In this document: positions 36,967-40,204 of the stretch, one piece after another
Layout: the number at the start of each line of letters is the position of its first letter
Position numbering within the stretch: the stretch's first letter is position 1
Assembly (NCBI GenBank): GCA_025356745.1
Contig: JANXRS010000474.1
Coordinates: forward strand, 1-40,204
Direction: 5' to 3'
Origin: Arcicella sp.
GTDB taxonomy: Bacteria > Bacteroidota > Bacteroidia > Cytophagales > Spirosomataceae
Length of the DNA stretch: 40,204 nt
Position numbers and translations under genes: made by a program
The notes under the pieces: model-generated
What the model was told of the DNA's origin: nothing
Databases searched by the model: none
The model's input: the letters and a program-made list of their open reading frames with translations, nothing else

Positions 36967-38643
36967 TTAAAAAGAATATGACAAACCACCAAGAAAATTT
37001 ACGCCCTGTGTTGGGTAATAGAGATAACGTTGATAGTTTTTGTTTAAAACATTGTTGGCAGAAACGAAAACATCAAAATGTTCGGAAATTAAATAGGTGA
37101 ATTTAAAATTAAGATCAACAATGGGGTTTAGCTTAATTTCTTTGTCTGTAATGAAATTTTTTCCTTTAATTCCCGCTAAAAAATACAAATCAGAACTAAC
37201 CAATAATTTTTGTTTTATCGTAAAAGTATTATTCCAAGTAGCGGAGAAAGTTGGACGATGCCAAGCAGTCTTTAAGTTTCCTAATCCACTAAAAACGTTT
37301 ACATCCAATTTCAAATTTGAACGAAACATTTCTGGAATTTGATAACTTGCTTGAGCCATGAAATTAGTAACTTTCACCGTTGTTGAATCATTAGAATATA
37401 AGGCTTCAAACCGTGTACTATCCGTTCTTGAATTATTGAAAACATAAAAATCTTTGTAATTAGCATAGCTAATTTTTGCTTCCAAATTCAATCCATTCTG
37501 AAGAGAAGCCTTTCCTCCCGCATAGAAATCAGCCGTTTTTTTTGTATTTCTTAATTCTATAAAGCGATTAAGCCATTGATTTTCAAGCAAATAAGAAGTT
37601 AAATTATTGGCGTACACATCTCCTTCATATCCTATGAAAACCTTTATACCTTCCATAACTTGGGCATCAAGTTTTACAATTGGATACAAATAGCTATTAT
37701 TAAACGTATTTTTTTCTCTATCGTTAATAACATTTAACCCTGCCGTAATTGTGAATCTATCTGTTTTATACTGAAAAGTTGGTTTTAGCTTATAAAGATT
37801 TCTGTATAATGTCAAGGAATCTTGACGTTGTGCCAAAACCAAGGTACCATCCAATACGGCTGAAAGCTCATCGGTTATGGAGAAAACGGCATTTACAGTC
37901 CCTTTGAAAACTAATTCATTAGCTTTTAAATGAGTATATAAATAGGACAAATTCGATTTAAATTGATAATCAACTTTTGATTCTTTATTGTTATTACTGA
38001 CTGCCCCAATAAAATTAAACTTATTCCAAGAATTAAATATTTGCGCTTCTGGAAAGTCATAATTTTTAGGCGTAAATCCGTAAAAATCAAAACCTCTTCG
38101 CTCCCACGCTAATGCTCCTTCCAATTTAACGGCATCAAATGAAGTTCTACTATGAATTTTTGCTAAATTTTGGGAGGTACCCGAATAATTTGCTCCAACG
38201 GGACCCAATCTAAAATTGTTATGTTTAATATAGATTCCGTGATAATTATCTTGTCCCATGGGAATCCCTAAATGAGCTTCCAAAAATGAATGTCCATAAT
38301 TGCCAATTCCAGCTCTAATGATATTACTATGTTTTGCCGCTTTTGAATCAGTTTTATCATTTCCATCTTGTGGCATTGACACAGTTGGACTAAATTCGGG
38401 TGTTCGAACAGGAAGTTTTCTTTCCACAAATTCATATCGAATTAGCTTACGAGAATCATCGCCTACGTTCGGAATTTTTTCAAAAATACGGTTTGCTTGA
38501 GTTAAAGACACTTTAGTATCTTTATAAATCTCAATGTCATCGGTTTTAACTTCACCTTGAGATTTTTGGGCATTCATTTTCAATGATGGTAAACACACCA
38601 CTATCAAGGTATTTAGGAATATTTTATAAATACGATTTTGCAT
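36967..38643 (-). CDS. TonB-dependent receptor-like outer-membrane beta-barrel protein
   Basis: Signal peptide; amphipathic beta-strand pattern; C-terminal LISEHFDVFVSANNVLNKNYQRYLYYPTQGVNFLGGLSYSF. Confidence 0.85.
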   Translation of the reverse strand: MQNRIYKIFLNTLIVVCLPSLKMNAQKSQGEVKTDDIEIYKDTKVSLTQANRIFEKIPNVGDDSRKLIRYEFVERKLPVRTPEFSPTVSMPQDGNDKTDSKAAKHSNIIRAGIGNYGHSFLEAHLGIPMGQDNYHGIYIKHNNFRLGPVGANYSGTSQNLAKIHSRTSFDAVKLEGALAWERRGFDFYGFTPKNYDFPEAQIFNSWNKFNFIGAVSNNNKESKVDYQFKSNLSYLYTHLKANELVFKGTVNAVFSITDELSAVLDGTLVLAQRQDSLTLYRNLYKLKPTFQYKTDRFTITAGLNVINDREKNTFNNSYLYPIVKLDAQVMEGIKVFIGYEGDVYANNLTSYLLENQWLNRFIELRNTKKTADFYAGGKASLQNGLNLEAKISYANYKDFYVFNNSRTDSTRFEALYSNDSTTVKVTNFMAQASYQIPEMFRSNLKLDVNVFSGLGNLKTAWHRPTFSATWNNTFTIKQKLLVSSDLYFLAGIKGKNFITDKEIKLNPIVDLNFKFTYLISEHFDVFVSANNVLNKNYQRYLYYPTQGVNFLGGLSYSF

Positions 38644-38843
38644 AATTTAGATTTTGTAAGGATGGTTTTCTAAATAATCTTTTCTACGACAGATTGAAAG
38701 TTGTCACAAGGATATTGTTCTAAGTGCTTAGATAAATTAAGTTAGCATAATACTCATGGCATGACTGATTACAATTTGTTCAGTATCAATGATTTATGAG
38801 TTAAGTCATGAGTAAATATGTCCCAGCACTTAATACCAATAAA

Positions 38844-40204
38844 CTACTTTTTTTCGATGGCTTTCAATTTTGTTTTTGCTTCTGCCACAATATCTTTATC
38901 CGCAATATTTTCAATTAATGAATTTAAGGTAGCTCTTGCTTGGAAAAAATTATCAAGTCCCACAAAATTATCTGAAAGTAAGATATAGGCTTTCCCAACA
39001 ATTTTATCAGCAGCATCTGAAAACTCATTTCTAAATTTAGCCATAATCATTTCAGATGATTCTTTATATTTTTTCTGATTATAAAGCATTTGTGAAATCA
39101 AATATTGAGCCTCCGCACCAAAATCATCCTTTACTAAAGCAATTGTTTGATTAAATGATTCAATTGCTTTCGGATAATCATTTTTAGCCATGTAAATCTT
39201 GCCCATATAGAGCGTTGCCTTACTTTTTGCTCCTAAAACTACATCACTCGAATTAGAAACTTCTCTGGCAAAATACAAGGTTGAATCTGTTTTTGTGGTT
39301 TGATAATAAGATTCCATCAAGGCAATTAAAGCAGTTTGTTGGTCTTTTTTATCGGATGCACTTACTAATAAATTTCTATAATTGGTAATAGCTCCCTTGA
39401 AATTTCCAGCGGCATATTCTATTTCTGCTGCCCTTGATATAGCTTTCGTTAAGGCTTTGTACTTTCTATCTTTAATTACAATATAGTACCAATTAAGAGC
39501 TTCTTGCTTATTTCCTAACTTAAAGTAGGCTTCTGCAATTAAATATTTTGCTTCGTAAGATTCAATACTGATTGGATTTTTACGAACATATTCTGTTAAA
39601 GCAATGGTTGCTTTATCGTATTTTTCACTATAAAATAATGCTCTTGCCGATTCATACTCCATACCAACAACTGAATTGTCTAAAGGATTTGCTCGTTGAT
39701 AATCATTTAAAATTTGAGTGAATTCTTCTGGGCGACCCACTTCGTTTAATTCATCTTGAATACCCGCCAAAGCATCTTTACTTTGTGGTTCAGTCGAATA
39801 ATTTTTCAAGATATTTTTATAGTCACTAATTGCTCCTTCATGATTTGTGGTATTCTGAAAAGCCACCGCTCTTTTCAATAATGAAGCTGGCACTAATGAA
39901 CTTTGCGGTTTGTCGTTTATTAGTTTTGTAAAACCTGTTATAGCAGGGATATATCGACCAGCCGTGAAATCCAAATTAGCATCTTGGTAAATGGCATTAT
40001 CTACGTAAAGAGATTGAGGAAAATCGCTTTGAACTTTCTGAAATGCAGCTCTTGCCCCTGCATCGTTTCCTTTCAAAATCATGACTAAACCCTTTTGATA
40101 ATTAGCATAATCACGGTCGGCACCCTTTCCTGCAATGGCTTGGTCGTAATATTTCAAAGCTGCATCATAACTTTTTGCCGCAAAATAAGTATCTCCCAAA
40201 CGAA
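38844..40204 (-). CDS. Tetratricopeptide-repeat protein, N-terminus beyond window
   Basis: Many TPR units (GDTYFAAKSYDAALKYYDQAIAGK...). The frame stays open through the listed TTG 'start' at 40199 to the window edge. Confidence 0.9.
   Translation of the reverse strand, partial: RLGDTYFAAKSYDAALKYYDQAIAGKGADRDYANYQKGLVMILKGNDAGARAAFQKVQSDFPQSLYVDNAIYQDANLDFTAGRYIPAITGFTKLINDKPQSSLVPASLLKRAVAFQNTTNHEGAISDYKNILKNYSTEPQSKDALAGIQDELNEVGRPEEFTQILNDYQRANPLDNSVVGMEYESARALFYSEKYDKATIALTEYVRKNPISIESYEAKYLIAEAYFKLGNKQEALNWYYIVIKDRKYKALTKAISRAAEIEYAAGNFKGAITNYRNLLVSASDKKDQQTALIALMESYYQTTKTDSTLYFAREVSNSSDVVLGAKSKATLYMGKIYMAKNDYPKAIESFNQTIALVKDDFGAEAQYLISQMLYNQKKYKESSEMIMAKFRNEFSDAADKIVGKAYILLSDNFVGLDNFFQARATLNSLIENIADKDIVAEAKTKLKAIEKK

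Noticed and set aside
38301-38500. Plus-strand 66-aa ORF in the beta-barrel gene
   Set aside because: Antisense, no signal peptide or family similarity.
1-40204. CRISPR arrays, IS elements, integrases, prophage genes or retrons
   Set aside because: No regularly spaced repeats, transposase/integrase motifs, phage structural genes or reverse transcriptase motifs were seen in any reading frame provided.

Overview
AT-rich, gene-dense chromosomal segment from a Bacteroidota genome. It is probably Cytophagales-like, judging from TonB-dependent/outer-membrane beta-barrel proteins, a T9SS-type C-terminal domain, TAnnTTTG promoters, HU-CCDC81/SPOR and DUF3127 proteins, and MenD. Most of it is housekeeping: LptF/G permease, RlmD-like methyltransferase, SDR, cyclophilin, MenD, CDF transporter, NUDIX, LysE, GH3, SurE, acyltransferase, MFS, TrhO, dNK, ABC1 kinase/TetR, PhoH, DnaB, TonB-like, SPOR and TPR proteins, plus tRNA-Met(CAT) and tRNA-Leu(GAG). 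The accessory part is a two-gene type II restriction-modification module at 6.69-8.70 kb: a C5-cytosine methyltransferase followed by a BsuBI/PstI-family endonuclease. Decayed gene fragments lie on its right side. Other items worth attention: (i) a divergent LytTR/LytS two-component pair facing an outer-membrane protein/YceI pair, with a perfect 22-bp-arm inverted repeat and four short direct repeats spaced at about 21-bp multiples in the intergenic region; (ii) a decayed uridine-phosphorylase-like pseudogene at about 23.75-24.13 kb; (iii) a c-type-cytochrome/FG-GAP fusion lipoprotein; (iv) an ABC1 kinase with an altered KxGQ motif; (v) several perfect or near-perfect intergenic palindromes. 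I found no CRISPR array, transposase, integrase, prophage or clearly unprecedented multi-gene system. All calls come from reading the sequence and recalled family motifs; no searches were run.
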